DNA of 64,000 bases from Rhizobium sp. RM (GTDB taxonomy: Bacteria > Pseudomonadota > Alphaproteobacteria > Rhizobiales > Rhizobiaceae). The notes under the pieces are model-generated. The model was not told the origin of the DNA and made no database searches. It worked only from the letters and a program-made list of their open reading frames with translations. The stretch covers positions 1,054,001-1,118,000 of the forward strand of contig NZ_JACAWV010000022.1 in the NCBI RefSeq assembly GCF_013390595.1, written 5' to 3'. A program made the position numbers and the translations under genes. Shown piece after piece: positions 54,299 through 63,475 of the stretch; position 1 is the stretch's first letter; each line of letters opens with the position of its first letter.

Positions 54299-54796
54299 TC
54301 AGCCGTGGTCGTGGTGATGATGACCATGATCATGGTCATGATGGTGCCCGTGCGAATGGCCGCCATGGGCGTGGTAAGCGCCGCGAACCGGCTGGAACGG
54401 CTCTTCCACATCACGCACCGTGGCGCCGAGCCCCTCCAGCATCGCCCTGATGACATGATCACGCAGGATGAGAATACGCTCGTCCTCGATCTGCGCGGCC
54501 AGGTGACGGTTGCCGAGATGCCAGGCCAGTTCGATCAGATGAAGGCGATCCCTGGCCTTGATTTCAAAAAGCTTTTCATCGGCGGCACGAACCTCGACCA
54601 GATCGCCGTTTTCCACCACCAGCAGATCGCCGTGGGCAAACAGCACCGCTTCCTTCAAATCCAGCATCACCATTTCATCGTTCTGAAGATGCAGAAGCTT
54701 GCGGCGAAGATGACGCTGATCATGGGCAAGCGTCACGTAACCGGACGGCTCGTCTGCAGGGGTTCCGGCAGGAAGATAAGAGGTGACGCGCAGCAT
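54299..54796 (-). CDS. ureE: Urease nickel metallochaperone UreE
   Basis: 165 residues from ATG 54796, chosen because the longer frame has no homology. The N-terminal peptide-binding domain and the central metal domain ('[20 protein letters not shown]', with His at the dimer metal site) are typical. The C-terminus after residue 140 is His-rich ([14 protein letters not shown], then HHHHDHG), a nickel-storage tail. It delivers nickel to UreG. Confidence 0.96.
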   Translation of the reverse strand: MLRVTSYLPAGTPADEPSGYVTLAHDQRHLRRKLLHLQNDEMVMLDLKEAVLFAHGDLLVVENGDLVEVRAADEKLFEIKARDRLHLIELAWHLGNRHLAAQIEDERILILRDHVIRAMLEGLGATVRDVEEPFQPVRGAYHAHGGHSHGHHHDHDHGHHHHDHG

Positions 54797-54932
54797 GATG
54801 GATCCATTCAGAAACAGTCTTGGGGCTCGATTTTTGGCGGATTGCGAAGCCAATTTCAAGGCACCATTATCGCCAAAAAGACAAAGGCCCGGCATTGCTG
54901 CCAGGCCCCGTCGAAAAGCTGGAAAACCGCAA

Positions 54933-55469
54933 TCAGGCTGCAGCGCGCGCCTTGAGGCTTTCCAGAATGTTCTGCGGCGAGGAAACGCCGTAAGGATCGG
55001 ATTCGCAATTGTCCGAATAGCCTTCTTCCTCAAACCACTGCTCAACGACACCGTCGTTAATGACAGCAGCGTAGCGCCAGGAGCGCATGCCGAAACCGAG
55101 GTTGTCCTTGGCGACCAGCATGCCCATCTTGCGGGTGAACTCACCCGAACCATCAGGAATGACCTTGACGTTTTCGAGGTTCTGACCCTTGGCCCATGCA
55201 TTCATCACGAACGCATCGTTGACCGACAGGCAGTAGATTTCGTCAACGCCGAGCGCACGGAAATCGCCTGCCAGCTTTTCGAAATCGGGAAGCTGGAAGG
55301 TCGAGCAAGTCGGCGTGAACGCACCCGGCAGCGAGAAGAGAACAACCTTCTTGCCCTTGAAGTAATCGTCCGAGGTCATGTCCTGCCAACGGAACGGGTT
55401 CGGGCCGCCAACGGCCTCGTCGCGAACGCGCGTGCGGAAGGTAACGGCGGGCACTTTCTTGCCGAGCAT
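54933..55469 (-). CDS. Peroxiredoxin (Prx5 type)
   Basis: 178 residues. [15 protein letters not shown] (about 42-56) holds the peroxidatic Cys in the PxxxTxxC motif, and '[19 protein letters not shown]' follows, as in glutathione/glutaredoxin-dependent Prx5 enzymes. It reduces hydrogen and alkyl peroxides. It sits between ureC and ureE with 136-180 bp gaps on each side, so it may have its own promoter rather than belong to the urease operon. Confidence 0.95.
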   Translation of the reverse strand: MLGKKVPAVTFRTRVRDEAVGGPNPFRWQDMTSDDYFKGKKVVLFSLPGAFTPTCSTFQLPDFEKLAGDFRALGVDEIYCLSVNDAFVMNAWAKGQNLENVKVIPDGSGEFTRKMGMLVAKDNLGFGMRSWRYAAVINDGVVEQWFEEEGYSDNCESDPYGVSSPQNILESLKARAAA

Positions 55470-55650
55470 GTCTGATCTCCTTGTCTGGCGTTATGGCGCG
55501 GCAGAGCTTGGGAACAATCCGCGCGGAATTTATGGGCTTCGCTTATCGCAAAACCTGCTGCGATGCAGCAGAAAAAACGCAAAAATCGTCCACCGGACAA
55601 CTGCTATGCACAATTGTCATCCCTGCGAACGACCGAGCCCGCAAAATTCC

Positions 55651-57360
55651 TCAGAACAGGAAATAACGCTGCGCCATTGGCAAAACCGTCGCCGGTTCGC
55701 AGGTCAGCAATTCTCCATCGGCACGCACTTCATAGGTCTCCGGGTCTACCTCGATATGCGGGGTCAGCGAATTGTGGATCATCGATGCCTTGGAGATACC
55801 ACCACGAACGTTCTTTACCGCCAGGAGCTTCTTGGCGACACCGAGACGCTGGGCGAGACCGGCATCAAGCGATGCCTGCGACACGAATGTGACGGAAGAG
55901 TTGGTGCGCAGCTTGCCGTAAGCGGCAAACATCGGCCGGTAATGCATCGGCTGCGGCGTCGGGATCGAAGCATTCGGATCGCCCATGGGCGCCGCCGCAA
56001 TCGAACCGCCCAAAAGAACCATATCCGGTTTCACGCCGAAGAACGCCGGGTTCCACAATACCAGGTCGGCGCGTTTGCCGACCTCGATCGAACCGATCTC
56101 GTGGGAGATACCGTGTGCGATGGCCGGGTTGATGGTGTATTTCGCGACATAGCGACGAACGCGGAAATTGTCGTTCTCGCCGGTTTCTTCCTTGAGGCGG
56201 CCACGCTGGCGCTTCATCTTGTCGGCCGTCTGCCAGGTGCGGATTGCCACCTCGCCGACACGGCCCATGGCCTGGCTGTCGGAGGAAATGATCGAAAATG
56301 CGCCGATATCGTGGAGGATATCTTCAGCGGCAATGGTTTCCTTGCGGATTCGGCTTTCGGCGAATGCGATGTCTTCCGGGATAGATGGCGACAGGTGGTG
56401 GCAGACCATCAGCATGTCGAGATGCTCCGCCAGCGTGTTGACCGTATAGGGCCGCGTCGGATTGGTCGAAGACGGAATGACGTTCGGATTGCCGCACACC
56501 TTGATAATATCGGGCGCGTGACCGCCGCCCGCACCTTCGGTGTGGAAGGCGTGGATGGTGCGGCCCCGGATGGCGGCAACCGTATCTTCAACGAAACCGC
56601 TTTCGTTCAGCGTATCGGTATGGATCATGACCTGCACGTCGAAAGCATCGGCAACCGTCAGGCAGTTATCGATGGCCGCGGGCGTTGTACCCCAGTCCTC
56701 ATGCAGCTTCAGCGAAGAGGCACCAGCCAGAATCATTTCCTCGAGCGGCGCAGGCAGAGAGGCATTGCCCTTACCGGCCAGCGCGAGGTTCATCGGGAAT
56801 GCATCGAAGCTTTCGATCATGCGCTCGATGTGCCATGCGCCGGTGCAGGTGGTGGCAAGCGTACCATGTGCGGGACCGGAGCCGCCCCCCAGCATGGTCG
56901 TGACGCCGCTCATCAGCGCTTCTTCGATCTGCTGCGGGCAGATGTAATGGATATGCGCATCCATGCCGCCGGCCGTCAGTATCTTGCCTTCGCCCGCAAT
57001 CGCCTCGGTCGAAGGGCCGACAATAATCGTTACGCCCGGCTGGGTGTCGGGGTTGCCCGCTTTGCCGATAGCATGAATGCGACCGTCCTTGAGGCCGACG
57101 TCTGCCTTGTAGATCCCGCTATGATCGACGACCAGGACATTGGTGATGACGGTATCAACCGCCCCTTCCCCACGCGTCGCCTGGCTCTGTCCCATACCGT
57201 CGCGAATGACCTTACCACCGCCGAACTTTACTTCCTCGCCATAGGTCGTGAAATCCTTCTCGACCTCGATAAACAGTTCGGTATCGGCAAGACGAACCTT
57301 GTCACCGACGGTCGGGCCAAACATGCTGGCATAGGCGGCACGGGAAATCTTGTAAGGCAT
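55651..57360 (-). CDS. ureC: Urease subunit alpha UreC
   Basis: 569 residues, the full catalytic subunit. HIHYICPQQ supplies His134/136-type nickel ligands, '[16 protein letters not shown]' carries the carbamylated Lys (about 217), '[16 protein letters not shown]' and '[12 protein letters not shown]' give the next histidines, and '[12 protein letters not shown]' the Asp. '[20 protein letters not shown]' is the flap region. Urea is split into ammonia and carbamate in the cytoplasm. A 684-residue frame opposite it is a shadow. Confidence 0.98.
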   Translation of the reverse strand: MPYKISRAAYASMFGPTVGDKVRLADTELFIEVEKDFTTYGEEVKFGGGKVIRDGMGQSQATRGEGAVDTVITNVLVVDHSGIYKADVGLKDGRIHAIGKAGNPDTQPGVTIIVGPSTEAIAGEGKILTAGGMDAHIHYICPQQIEEALMSGVTTMLGGGSGPAHGTLATTCTGAWHIERMIESFDAFPMNLALAGKGNASLPAPLEEMILAGASSLKLHEDWGTTPAAIDNCLTVADAFDVQVMIHTDTLNESGFVEDTVAAIRGRTIHAFHTEGAGGGHAPDIIKVCGNPNVIPSSTNPTRPYTVNTLAEHLDMLMVCHHLSPSIPEDIAFAESRIRKETIAAEDILHDIGAFSIISSDSQAMGRVGEVAIRTWQTADKMKRQRGRLKEETGENDNFRVRRYVAKYTINPAIAHGISHEIGSIEVGKRADLVLWNPAFFGVKPDMVLLGGSIAAAPMGDPNASIPTPQPMHYRPMFAAYGKLRTNSSVTFVSQASLDAGLAQRLGVAKKLLAVKNVRGGISKASMIHNSLTPHIEVDPETYEVRADGELLTCEPATVLPMAQRYFLF

Positions 57361-57364
57361 GGGC

Positions 57365-58009
57365 TCAGGCTCCTTCAGACGCGGAGAAAATCGATGTATC
57401 GGAAATTCGGATCAGTCGTCCCTCACGGGTGAGGGCATCGACCAGTTGTCGTTCGGCGGCAAATGGGTGCAGGCTCCAGCCTTCATGGCCGAAACCGGCA
57501 ATCGCAACCTCATCATCGGAGGTTCGGCTCTCTTCCAGAACATGCGCGATGGCAACCATGCCGCTGCTCGGGCAGACGTAAGGTTCGGGCAAATAGGCCT
57601 GCAAGGCCGCATCCAACCGCTCGTGAACGGTACGCGGGATAACAATATGGGCCTTGCCGGCTTCCTCAGCGAAGGCCGCAAAACCAGCGCTATAATCGGC
57701 ACAGAAATCGGCCAGTTCCGGCCAGTTCTTCAAGATCTCGGGTTCCATGTCGGAAAATTTCGCCGGATCGCGAACCGACCAGATCGCAGATGCCTGTTTT
57801 ACGCTGTCATTGTTGCGCCACTCGGCGCTTTCCGTCATCGCCTTACCGGGACGACCGGTGTTGCAGACGGCAACAATGTCGGTACGATTGCCACCCGATC
57901 CGACTGAACGGCAATCGTTGAAGCGGATGACCACGTCGGAAAGGTCGATAAAATCGGCCGCTCCGCGTGGTATCTCTCCGTTTCCAACGATCATGATGCG
58001 CCGCGCCAT
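57365..58009 (-). CDS. GT29-like (sialyltransferase-fold) protein in the urease cluster
   Basis: 214 residues from ATG 58009. '[20 protein letters not shown]' then [14 protein letters not shown] is the kind of sialylmotif-L-like strand seen in GT29 proteins, and '[15 protein letters not shown]' and '[19 protein letters not shown]' follow. It is 4 bp from ureC and 4 bp from the LprI-like gene, so it is co-transcribed with urease. I recall similar genes inside rhizobial urease clusters without known function. A sugar-transfer role is inferred from fold only. Confidence 0.75.
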   Translation of the reverse strand: MARRIMIVGNGEIPRGAADFIDLSDVVIRFNDCRSVGSGGNRTDIVAVCNTGRPGKAMTESAEWRNNDSVKQASAIWSVRDPAKFSDMEPEILKNWPELADFCADYSAGFAAFAEEAGKAHIVIPRTVHERLDAALQAYLPEPYVCPSSGMVAIAHVLEESRTSDDEVAIAGFGHEGWSLHPFAAERQLVDALTREGRLIRISDTSIFSASEGA

Positions 58010-58013
58010 AACG

Positions 58014-58433
58014 TCAGAAACCTTCCGAAAGCTGGCGCAATTCCGTGGCCCGTTCACGGCTCATATCGGCGAGGCAGGAGGCAATCAGCATCGGCTCCAT
58101 CGTTCCGCCTCGGGCCTGAAACCCATGGAAATCACAATTGGCATCACGGAACGCAACCCAGGCACGCTGCGCGGCAACAAGGGCTTCGGTCGCACCTTTT
58201 CCGGCCGCATCGGCAGCCTTGTCGCGCTCGGCAAGCACCTTGCGCAGCTTCTGATATTCGGCGTTCAGTTCCTTGTCGGCCTTGTCGTAGTCCTGCCCGG
58301 CGCACATGGTCATGGCGCTTTGCGTTTGCGGAGCGGTACAATCAAGCGCTTCCTCAGCCATAGCAGGCAAGGATGCACCATCGACAACGAACAACATCGT
58401 GGTTACGGCAAAGCCGTGCATCAAACGTTTCAT
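58014..58433 (-). CDS. Secreted DUF1311 / LprI-like protein
   Basis: 139 residues from ATG 58433 (GAGGTG upstream). An N-terminal signal peptide (about 8-26) ends near MAEE. The mature part has 'CTAPQTQSAMTMCAGQDYDK', 'LNAEYQKLRKVLAERDKAAD', AQRAWVAFRDANCDF and 'SCLADMSRERATELRQL', the four-Cys pattern of DUF1311 (lysozyme inhibitor LprI-like) proteins. Such proteins act in the periplasm. No reason for its presence in a urease operon is apparent. Confidence 0.9.
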   Translation of the reverse strand: MKRLMHGFAVTTMLFVVDGASLPAMAEEALDCTAPQTQSAMTMCAGQDYDKADKELNAEYQKLRKVLAERDKAADAAGKGATEALVAAQRAWVAFRDANCDFHGFQARGGTMEPMLIASCLADMSRERATELRQLSEGF

Positions 58434-58443
58434 GGCTTTCACC

Positions 58444-58800
58444 TCACAACGAGGCGCCATCATACGCCTGCGGTTTCAACGCGCGCGGATCGACTCCATC
58501 GAGACAATTCGCGTTGACTGCCACCATCGGAGTTCCATCCGGCCCGTCAGCGTAAGCAAAACTTTCGATCCCGCAGGTCGAACAAAAGAGATGATGGATA
58601 TGATGCTTGTTGAAGAGATATTCCGTCAGCTTGCCTTCGCCAGAAAGCAGGGTGAACTTGTCCTTCGGCGCAAAAGCGAGCGTGGAACCGAGGCGCTTGC
58701 AGCGCGAGCAGTTGCAGACAACAGTGTGGTCAAGATCGGCATCAACCTCGAAGCTGACCGCACCGCACTGGCAACTTCCATGATAATGAGCGGTCGCCAT
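58444..58800 (-). CDS. GFA-family protein (zinc-binding, CENP-V fold)
   Basis: 118 residues from ATG 58800. GSCQCGAVSFEVD (about 8-20), CNCSRCKRLGS (about 29-39) and FCSTCGIESF (about 72-81) are the zinc-cysteine motifs of the glutathione-dependent formaldehyde-activating family. Many members are of unknown substrate. It begins 1 bp after the ureB stop and so is coupled to it. Confidence 0.94.
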   Translation of the reverse strand: MATAHYHGSCQCGAVSFEVDADLDHTVVCNCSRCKRLGSTLAFAPKDKFTLLSGEGKLTEYLFNKHHIHHLFCSTCGIESFAYADGPDGTPMVAVNANCLDGVDPRALKPQAYDGASL

Positions 58801-58801
58801 C

Positions 58802-59107
58802 TCAGAGTTTCCCCATGACCTGCTGGCGGAAACCGTACACTTCCCGTTTCCCCGAAAGCGGAACCAGCGTAACCTCGCGTTTCTGGCCAGGCTCGAAACG
58901 AACCGCCGTGCCGGCAGGAATATCCAGCCGCATACCGCGAGCCTTGTCGCGATCAAAGGCGAGACCAGCATTGGTTTCCGCGAAATGATAATGACTGCCG
59001 ACCTGCACCGGGCGGTCGCCCGTATTGGCGACAGCAATCGTCACGGTCGGTTGACCGGCGTTGAGTTCAATGGTGCCTTCAGCGGCAATGACTTCGCCTG
59101 GTATCAT
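58802..59107 (-). CDS. ureB: Urease subunit beta UreB
   Basis: 101 residues, normal for the family. [19 protein letters not shown] opens the protein, and '[20 protein letters not shown]' with [18 protein letters not shown] are UreB landmarks. It packs against UreC and UreA in the trimeric enzyme. It lies 35 bp after the DUF1272 gene. Confidence 0.98.
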   Translation of the reverse strand: MIPGEVIAAEGTIELNAGQPTVTIAVANTGDRPVQVGSHYHFAETNAGLAFDRDKARGMRLDIPAGTAVRFEPGQKREVTLVPLSGKREVYGFRQQVMGKL

Positions 59108-59142
59108 GGTGTTCCCCTTTTTGTCTCAAGCGACTTTTTATT

Positions 59143-59400
59143 TCAGGCCGCCCGAACCGGCATACAACCTTCCGCCTTCAAAACACGTTTGGTCGAGGCC
59201 GGATTGTTGACAAGCTTGGCGGCGGGACGAATTGGTCTGCGAACCAGTTCACCACCGCAGTTCGGGCAGATGCCGGAGAGAGTGCCGGCCGCGCAATCGG
59301 CGCAATAGGTGCATTCGAAAGAGCAGATCATCGCGTCCGGGCTCTCTGGCGGGAGATCGCGATCGCAGCATTCGCAATTAGGCCGAAGTTCCAGCGCCAT
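59143..59400 (-). CDS. DUF1272 zinc-ribbon-like protein
   Basis: 85 residues. NCECCDRDLPPESPDAMICS then FECTYCADCAAGTLSGICPN CGGELVRRP contain nine cysteines in CxxC pairs, the DUF1272 pattern that probably binds zinc. It sits between ureA and ureB with short gaps on both sides. Its function is unknown; association with rhizobial urease genes is recurrent as far as I recall. Confidence 0.92.
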   Translation of the reverse strand: MALELRPNCECCDRDLPPESPDAMICSFECTYCADCAAGTLSGICPNCGGELVRRPIRPAAKLVNNPASTKRVLKAEGCMPVRAA

Positions 59401-59409
59401 GGCGCCTCC

Positions 59410-59712
59410 TTATCGAATGGGTTCGTGCACTGTCACGAGCTTGGTGCCATCGGGAAACGTCGCTTCCACCTGCACATCGTGGATCATTTCCGCAATGCCT
59501 TCCATGACCTGAGCGCGCGAAATCACATGCGCACCGGCCTCCATCAAATCCGCCACGGCCCGGCCATCACGCGCGCCTTCCACAACGAAATCGGTAATCA
59601 GCGCAATGGCTTCCGGATAGTTCAGCTTCACGCCGCGTTCCAGCCGGCGCCGTGCCACCATGGCGGCCATGGAAATCAGAAGCTTGTCTTTTTCTCGAGG
59701 GCTAAGGTTCAT
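59410..59712 (-). CDS. ureA: Urease subunit gamma UreA
   Basis: 100 residues from ATG 59712. [20 protein letters not shown], '[20 protein letters not shown]' and '[20 protein letters not shown]' are standard UreA. It starts 22 bp after the ureD stop. The longer upstream frame (to 59883) lies in ureD and is not used. Confidence 0.98.
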   Translation of the reverse strand: MNLSPREKDKLLISMAAMVARRRLERGVKLNYPEAIALITDFVVEGARDGRAVADLMEAGAHVISRAQVMEGIAEMIHDVQVEATFPDGTKLVTVHEPIR

Positions 59713-59734
59713 CGTCGTCCCAAAATATGAAGCT

Positions 59735-60586
59735 TTACAGATTCCAGACTTTCGGCACTGACGCGCCATTTCGCAAGAGCGAAATGACCGGGAAGAGTAT
59801 TTTTCTGAGCGAGAAGCCGTCGGTTGCCGAAACGCGGATGACAAGCTTGCCCTGCCACTCACTCGCCCCGCCATGATCGCCAATGATGTCGCGGATTTTT
59901 GTCAGGTAAGATTCGGCAAGCGGACCGATATAGAGGATCGTTGCGAAGGCGACCTGGCCGGACAGCACGGCAGCTTTGGCCGTCAGGTCAGCAATATCGC
60001 CATCAAGCAGCAATTCCTCGGCATGAACGAGCTGTCCGCCATGGCGAATGCGCCAGCGGTCACGGAAAAGGCCAGTATTCATGGCCTCTCCCATCGCCTG
60101 GCGACCGAGCAGCACGGCCTCGACGGCTATGAACTCGGCGGATGCGTCAATATCCGCTTCCAGCCTGCGGGTCAGCGATGACTGATCGAAAAGGATGGTT
60201 TCCTGCGGCAGCCAGTGAAGCTTTGCACCTGGGCCTGCAGACATGCGGGCGGTGACGGCAGCAGTGCCCGACGATGCCTTGTAGACTTTTTCGCAGGCCT
60301 GGGTCGTCACCACCAGCGACGTGCCTCCAGCGGCTACCGCTTGCCATTCGATCTGGTCGCCACCCGTCAGGCCACCGGAAGAATTGATGAGGATTGCCTC
60401 GATCTCGTTCGAAAACGTATCCGGCAAGCGGATCTTGGCGCAGCCTTCCTGAAACAGTTCGTCAAGACGGCTGCGTCCTTCGACTGCCTTTGTTACAATG
60501 CGTCCTCGCCCGCGGGCGCGTTGTTGAGGGGCATGTTCACTGCCTTGCTGGCCGGAAGGGCGGATGCTTTGCTGCTCTGACTGCAC
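59735..60586 (-). CDS. ureD: Urease accessory protein UreD (UreH)
   Basis: 283 residues from GTG 60586 (GGAGA upstream). Homology begins near '[20 protein letters not shown]', with '[15 protein letters not shown]', [11 protein letters not shown] and '[20 protein letters not shown]' all typical. UreD is the platform on apo-urease through which UreF and UreG act. Its first 94 bp overlap the end of the upstream esterase gene on the same strand. Confidence 0.96.
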   Translation of the reverse strand: MQSEQQSIRPSGQQGSEHAPQQRARGRGRIVTKAVEGRSRLDELFQEGCAKIRLPDTFSNEIEAILINSSGGLTGGDQIEWQAVAAGGTSLVVTTQACEKVYKASSGTAAVTARMSAGPGAKLHWLPQETILFDQSSLTRRLEADIDASAEFIAVEAVLLGRQAMGEAMNTGLFRDRWRIRHGGQLVHAEELLLDGDIADLTAKAAVLSGQVAFATILYIGPLAESYLTKIRDIIGDHGGASEWQGKLVIRVSATDGFSLRKILFPVISLLRNGASVPKVWNL

Positions 60587-61755
60587 GATGTCTCCGGGGT
60601 GGTTGCGGAAGCGGTAACCACCTTCGCAACGCAGTCTTTTTTCACGACCGCATCCACCACCAGTTGCCCTTCCGTATTACGGAAGAAATCCCACATTCTT
60701 TCAGCCGCATCAACCGTCCGCGTCACCTCGCCTGTGGGCATTTTGCGCTCGACCGCAGCTTCGGCCTTGACCGTCGGGGTCGGCTCGCTGGCGCCCGGCT
60801 TGCGGGTCACGATGGCGGATGCCGCCAGCACTTCCGCTTTCATGGTCGCGCGCGGCCAGGCATGGTCCCAATTGTCGATGACATAGGAATGGATACGCGC
60901 GCCAGACTTGCATACGTCATAGGAATTGACGATGAAACTTTCACCGGACTTGCTCTTTGCGCCGCCCTTGCAGCCATCCAGCTCCGCCCAGCGTTTCAGC
61001 GCCGTTTCACCACCATATTGCCAATAGGCCTTCCCACCGCCCTGATAAGGGTTGGCCGGGTCCTTGGTTCCCGCAAACGCAATGATCGACATAGGCCGGG
61101 CAGGCTTGCAGCTTGCCGCATCTGGCGCCCATTTGCCCTCTGCCTCTACCGGATAACCGGCGCGCAGCGACGCGACAAATCCTGCGGCCGAAAAATCGTT
61201 GCTGCCATTGCAGAGGAACTGCGACAGCATGCGTCCGCCACCGGAGTAACCCGAACCGAAGAAACGCTCCTCGTCGACGCAGAACTTGCCCTTCACCATG
61301 GCGATCGCATCGTTGATGTAGGAGACTTCATCCAAGCCGCCGGGACGTTTCGTAACACCGGGAACATTCCAGGCATGGGTGCCCGGCAACTCGCCATTCA
61401 GGCTGCCCTGCAATGCAACGACGACAACACCGTCACGCTCGGCCAGTTTGTCCCAGCCACTGCGGTCAAGCTGACCATTCGCGTTGCTGTTGGAACCGTG
61501 AAAATCGAAAACCACCGGCAGCGGTTTGTTTCCATCATAAGCGGATGGAACAAAATAGACACCCTGGCGTTCTGCGCCATTGGACAGGATGGAAAAGTCA
61601 TGTCGACCCGGTTTCATACCGGGTCCGGGAACCTGACCGCAGGTCGACGCCGACGCTGCGACACCTGTGCTTGCGCAAATCGCAAGACCGATGGCGAGAG
61701 TACGAACAGAGCGGAACAGCCGGGCGGACCGGACAACTGCAAAGTCTAGATTCAT
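60493..61755 (-). CDS. Secreted PHB-depolymerase/LpqC-like esterase
   Basis: 420 residues from ATG 61755 (AAGG upstream). The signal peptide (about 17-36) ends near ASAS. '[20 protein letters not shown]', '[16 protein letters not shown]' and GSGYSGGGR (about 188-196) with the nucleophile Ser identify the PHB-depolymerase-like esterase family, related to feruloyl esterases. The last 110 residues form a Pro/Ala/Ser-rich extension without known domain. It precedes and overlaps ureD, so they probably share a promoter. The substrate, polyester or a plant phenolic ester, is not clear. Confidence 0.88.
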   Translation of the reverse strand: MNLDFAVVRSARLFRSVRTLAIGLAICASTGVAASASTCGQVPGPGMKPGRHDFSILSNGAERQGVYFVPSAYDGNKPLPVVFDFHGSNSNANGQLDRSGWDKLAERDGVVVVALQGSLNGELPGTHAWNVPGVTKRPGGLDEVSYINDAIAMVKGKFCVDEERFFGSGYSGGGRMLSQFLCNGSNDFSAAGFVASLRAGYPVEAEGKWAPDAASCKPARPMSIIAFAGTKDPANPYQGGGKAYWQYGGETALKRWAELDGCKGGAKSKSGESFIVNSYDVCKSGARIHSYVIDNWDHAWPRATMKAEVLAASAIVTRKPGASEPTPTVKAEAAVERKMPTGEVTRTVDAAERMWDFFRNTEGQLVVDAVVKKDCVAKVVTASATTPETSCSQSSKASALPASKAVNMPLNNAPAGEDAL

Positions 61756-61927
61756 TGACACGCCTTTATTGGGCACAGTTCCCCGACGATACGTCGGACG
61801 TGCGTGGAATGTAAGGGATCAACTGTCGCAGCGTGCGAATAGACTATCTCTGTGTCTCGCATGCAGCATTTGCGCTGCCAATAACACAGGCTGTTCTTCA
61901 ATAAAATGCAAAAATTGCGCATGAAAG

Positions 61928-61945
61928 CTATGCAGAGCTGCATAG
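61928..61945. promoter_or_regulatory. Palindrome upstream of the esterase-urease operon
   Basis: CTATGCAG-AG-CTGCATAG, a perfect 8+2+8 palindrome. It lies 173 bp before the first gene of the urease operon in the only spacer between it and urtE, so it may bind a dimeric regulator. Confidence 0.45.
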
Positions 61946-61960
61946 TCTTTCAAAATATTA

Positions 61961-61994
61961 ATCGCCCGTTTGTATAGCGTGATCAGCGGGCGAT
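61961..61994 (-). terminator. Possible terminator after urtE
   Basis: ATCGCCCG (61961-61968) and CGGGCGAT (61987-61994) can pair around an 18-base loop. Read on the minus strand, the stem ends 49 bases after the urtE stop and is followed by TAATATTTTG, a poor T tract. Confidence 0.4.
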
Positions 61995-62009
61995 GATCTC
62001 AAGGCAACT

Positions 62010-62705
62010 TTATACTGTCAGGTGACGTCGTGCTTCCGGCGTATCCAGCGTCTCAGCCAACCCTTCATGCACGATCTCGCCGCGATCCATGATATAGACA
62101 TAGTCGGCAAGCTCACGGCAGAAGTCGAGATATTGCTCGACCAGCAGGATTGCCATACCGGTGCTGTCGCGAAGATATTTGATCGCCCGGCCGATATCCT
62201 TGATGATCGACGGCTGAATGCCTTCGGTCGGTTCGTCCAGCACAAGGATCTTCGGACGTGTTACCAGCGCCCGGCCGATGGCGAGCTGCTGTTGCTGCCC
62301 CCCCGACAAATCCCCTCCGCGTCTGGAAAGCATGGATTGCAGGACAGGAAACAGACTGAAAATATCGTCGGGAATGAAGCGCTCCTTGCGCGGCAACGGC
62401 GCATAGCCGCTTTCGAGATTTTCCTGAACGGTCAACAGCGGGAATATTTCGCGCCCTTGCGGAACATAACCGACACCGCGCTTGGCCCGCTGGTAGGGAG
62501 CAAGACCGTTCAGTGTTTCACCGCCGAAGCTGATCGATCCGGCGCTGATGGCGTGTTGACCGGTGACGGCCCGCAACAGCGAACTTTTCCCGACCCCGTT
62601 ACGTCCCAGAACGCAGGTGATCTTGCCCATTTCCGCATTGAGCGAAATGCCGCGCAACGCCTGGGCTGCGCCATAGTGAAGATTGATGTTTTCGACGTTC
62701 AGCAT
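62010..62705 (-). CDS. urtE: Urea ABC transporter ATP-binding protein UrtE
   Basis: 231 residues. Walker A GRNGVGKSSLL (about 34-44), 'FPLLTVQENLESGYAPLPRK', signature LSGGQQQQLAIGRAL and Walker B 'ILVLDEPTEGIQPSIIKDIG' mark the branched-chain (LivF) subgroup, and the TEGIQPSI is typical of UrtE. It energises urea uptake with UrtD. It starts 1 bp after urtD. Confidence 0.96.
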   Translation of the reverse strand: MLNVENINLHYGAAQALRGISLNAEMGKITCVLGRNGVGKSSLLRAVTGQHAISAGSISFGGETLNGLAPYQRAKRGVGYVPQGREIFPLLTVQENLESGYAPLPRKERFIPDDIFSLFPVLQSMLSRRGGDLSGGQQQQLAIGRALVTRPKILVLDEPTEGIQPSIIKDIGRAIKYLRDSTGMAILLVEQYLDFCRELADYVYIMDRGEIVHEGLAETLDTPEARRHLTV

Positions 62706-62706
62706 A

Positions 62707-63468
62707 TCAGCGCCCCAGGTAGTTCTCGATCACCTTGGGATCGTTCGAGACAAAGTCGATCGATCCCTCGGCCAGCACGGAGCCTTCAGCAAGGCATGTG
62801 ACTTTCACGCCGAGCTCACGAATGAAACCCATGTCGTGTTCAACCACGACCACCGACCGCGTCTTTGCGATCTCCTTCAGGAGCACGGCTGTTTCGGCCG
62901 TTTCCGCATCGGTCATGCCTGCAACCGGCTCATCCACCAGAAGCAGTTTTGGCTCCTGTGCCAGCAACATACCGATCTCGAGCCACTGTTTCTGACCGTG
63001 CGAAAGATTGGCCGCCAGGTCGTTGCGACGATGTCCAAGACGCACTGTCGCAAGGATTTCCTCGATACGCGCCTTGTCCTCATCCGTCAGCCGATAGAAC
63101 AGCGTGGCGAACACACCGCGCTTGCGGTTCAGCGCCAGTTCCAGATTGTCCCAGACCGTATGGCTTTCGAACACGGTCGGTTTCTGGAATTTTCGCCCGA
63201 TACCGAGCTGCGCGATATCCGCCTCGTCTTTCTTCGTCAGGTCAACGCTGTCTTCGAAAAGCACAGTGCCTGTGTCAGGGCGGGTCTTGCCGGTGATGAT
63301 ATCCATCATCGTCGTCTTGCCGGCACCGTTCGGGCCAATGATGGCGCGAAGCTCGCCGGGCTCGACCACGAAGGACAGGGAGTTCAGTGCCTTGAAGCCA
63401 TCGAAGGATACGGAAACGCCATCGAGATAAAGCAGGCTTTTCGAACGGTTTTCGGAAATCGTGTTCAT
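62707..63468 (-). CDS. urtD: Urea ABC transporter ATP-binding protein UrtD
   Basis: 253 residues from ATG 63468. YLDGVSVSFDGFKALNSLSF at the start, Walker A GPNGAGKTTMMDIITG, 'GIGRKFQKPTVFESHTVWDN' and 'LSHGQKQWLEIGMLLAQEPK' are LivG/UrtD signatures, with 'LLVDEPVAGMTDAET' as Walker B. It pairs with UrtE on the UrtB-UrtC permease. The frame extends upstream to 63714, but that part overlaps urtC. Confidence 0.96.
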   Translation of the reverse strand: MNTISENRSKSLLYLDGVSVSFDGFKALNSLSFVVEPGELRAIIGPNGAGKTTMMDIITGKTRPDTGTVLFEDSVDLTKKDEADIAQLGIGRKFQKPTVFESHTVWDNLELALNRKRGVFATLFYRLTDEDKARIEEILATVRLGHRRNDLAANLSHGQKQWLEIGMLLAQEPKLLLVDEPVAGMTDAETAETAVLLKEIAKTRSVVVVEHDMGFIRELGVKVTCLAEGSVLAEGSIDFVSNDPKVIENYLGR

Positions 63469-63475
63469 ATCAACC

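Noticed and set aside
55378..57432. 684-codon open frame on the plus strand opposite ureC
   Set aside because: It lies antisense to a full-length, motif-complete ureC. Long antisense frames are common in high-GC genes.
60394..61749. 451-codon plus-strand frame
   Set aside because: Antisense to the esterase gene with a clear signal peptide and nucleophile motif.
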